Below are positions 63,810 through 64,000 of a stretch of 64,000 bases of DNA, in pieces. Source of the stretch: MGOM01 sp035693825 (GTDB lineage: Bacteria; Chloroflexota; Anaerolineae; Anaerolineales; E44-bin32); assembly GCA_035693825.1 (NCBI GenBank), contig DASSGB010000232.1:1-64000 (forward strand). The letters are read 5' to 3'. Under the pieces are notes generated by a model. It saw only the letters and a list, made by a program, of their open reading frames with translations, was not told the DNA's origin and did not search any database. Both the position numbers and the translations under genes were made by a program. The first letter of the stretch is position 1, and every line of letters starts with the position of its first letter.

Positions 63810-64000
63810 ATGAGCACCAAACCACTGCGCCTGGTGCCCCTGGGGGGCCTGGGCGAAGTCGGCAAGAACATGATGGCCCTGGAATACGGCGACAACATAC
63901 TCGTCGTCGACACCGGCATCATGTTCCCCGAAAACGACATGTTGGGGATCGACTACATCATCCCCGACTTCAACTACCTCAAGGACAAGGCCGACAGGGT
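63810..64000 (+). CDS. rnj: Ribonuclease J (3'-truncated by window edge)
   Basis: The first 63 residues are visible from ATG 63810, with AAAAGGA about 10 nt upstream. LRLVPLGGLGEVGKNMMALE and ILVVDTGIMFPENDMLGIDY are the highly conserved start of RNase J, a metallo-beta-lactamase/beta-CASP enzyme with 5'-3' exo- and endonuclease activity in mRNA decay and rRNA processing. The HxHxDH motif would lie beyond the edge. Whether this is J1 or J2 cannot be told. Confidence 0.93.
   Translation, partial: MSTKPLRLVPLGGLGEVGKNMMALEYGDNILVVDTGIMFPENDMLGIDYIIPDFNYLKDKADR

Noticed and set aside
1..64000. CRISPR arrays, prophage and insertion sequences
   Set aside because: No regularly spaced direct repeats, no transposase, integrase or phage structural genes were found; the 'phage holin' protein at 40228 belongs to a chromosomal membrane family.

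Overview
The window is GC-rich bacterial chromosome (roughly two thirds G+C by eye), densely coded on both strands, with no rRNA, tRNA, CRISPR array, prophage or insertion sequence that I can recognise. The gene set suggests a Chloroflexota lineage (Anaerolineae-like), probably from an environmental genome: large multi-GAF histidine kinases, FHA and NfeD proteins, LysM/T-P-rich surface proteins, a fused membrane spermidine-synthase-like protein, BMP-type nucleoside ABC transporter genes, a DUF2089/DUF4097 cluster and an ECF vitamin transporter. The taxon is inferred from gene style, not from a marker search.

Layout. 1-7.4 kb: 3' part of clpB, mgsA, a membrane spermidine-synthase-like protein, membrane-anchored pcm, OsmC and DCC redox proteins. 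7.4-11.8 kb: FHA protein, NfeD/ClpP-like protease, a C-terminally anchored protein, a GT2 glycosyltransferase and rnhB. 11.9-20.9 kb: a five-GAF histidine kinase, aconitase, a truncated DUF2652 remnant beside a candidate small RNA, a DUF7662-XRE regulator and a PAS-GAF-GGDEF diguanylate cyclase. 20.9-27.6 kb: membrane protein, class V aminotransferase, LysM protein, ECF S component, C39-like peptidase and murJ. 27.7-34.3 kb: a complete nucleoside-type ABC importer (two permeases, double ATPase, BMP lipoprotein) plus a second BMP-like lipoprotein behind ftsK. 34.3-43.5 kb: ftsK, DUF305 protein, a 69-aa protein, a cNMP-binding/duplicated-PH membrane protein, def, a 4-TM protein, an AI-2E-type transporter and recF. 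43.5-48.4 kb: the coupled operon thrC > histidine kinase > MBL-fold protein > rsmG. 48.6-53.3 kb: a Rossmann protein and the DUF2089/DUF4097/GNAT/SHOCT-like cluster. 53.4-58.4 kb: a second class V aminotransferase, GT39-type membrane protein, IMPase, surE and an HD phosphohydrolase. 58.4-63.1 kb: a cobalamin-riboswitch operon (intrinsic-factor-like protein, EcfT, fused EcfA, GNAT). 63.1-64 kb: a long leader and the 5' end of RNase J.

The most interesting system is the B12 operon. A near-consensus promoter, a cobalamin aptamer closed by a 9-bp P1 and a terminator-like hairpin precede an exported alpha/alpha-barrel protein of the intrinsic-factor type, then the ECF T and A subunits. The matching S component is probably the one 39 kb away at 23.9 kb. 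The variable arm of the riboswitch contains one of the degenerate TGACGGC/AGCTGAT intergenic repeats that recur in this window.

Genome-wide style. Many promoters carry an extended -10 of the form TGCTANANT. Several lie 6-12 nt before the start codon, so leaderless or near-leaderless transcripts look common. Four families of short intergenic repeats are present. GTGA/ATGA stop-start overlaps show translational coupling in several operons.
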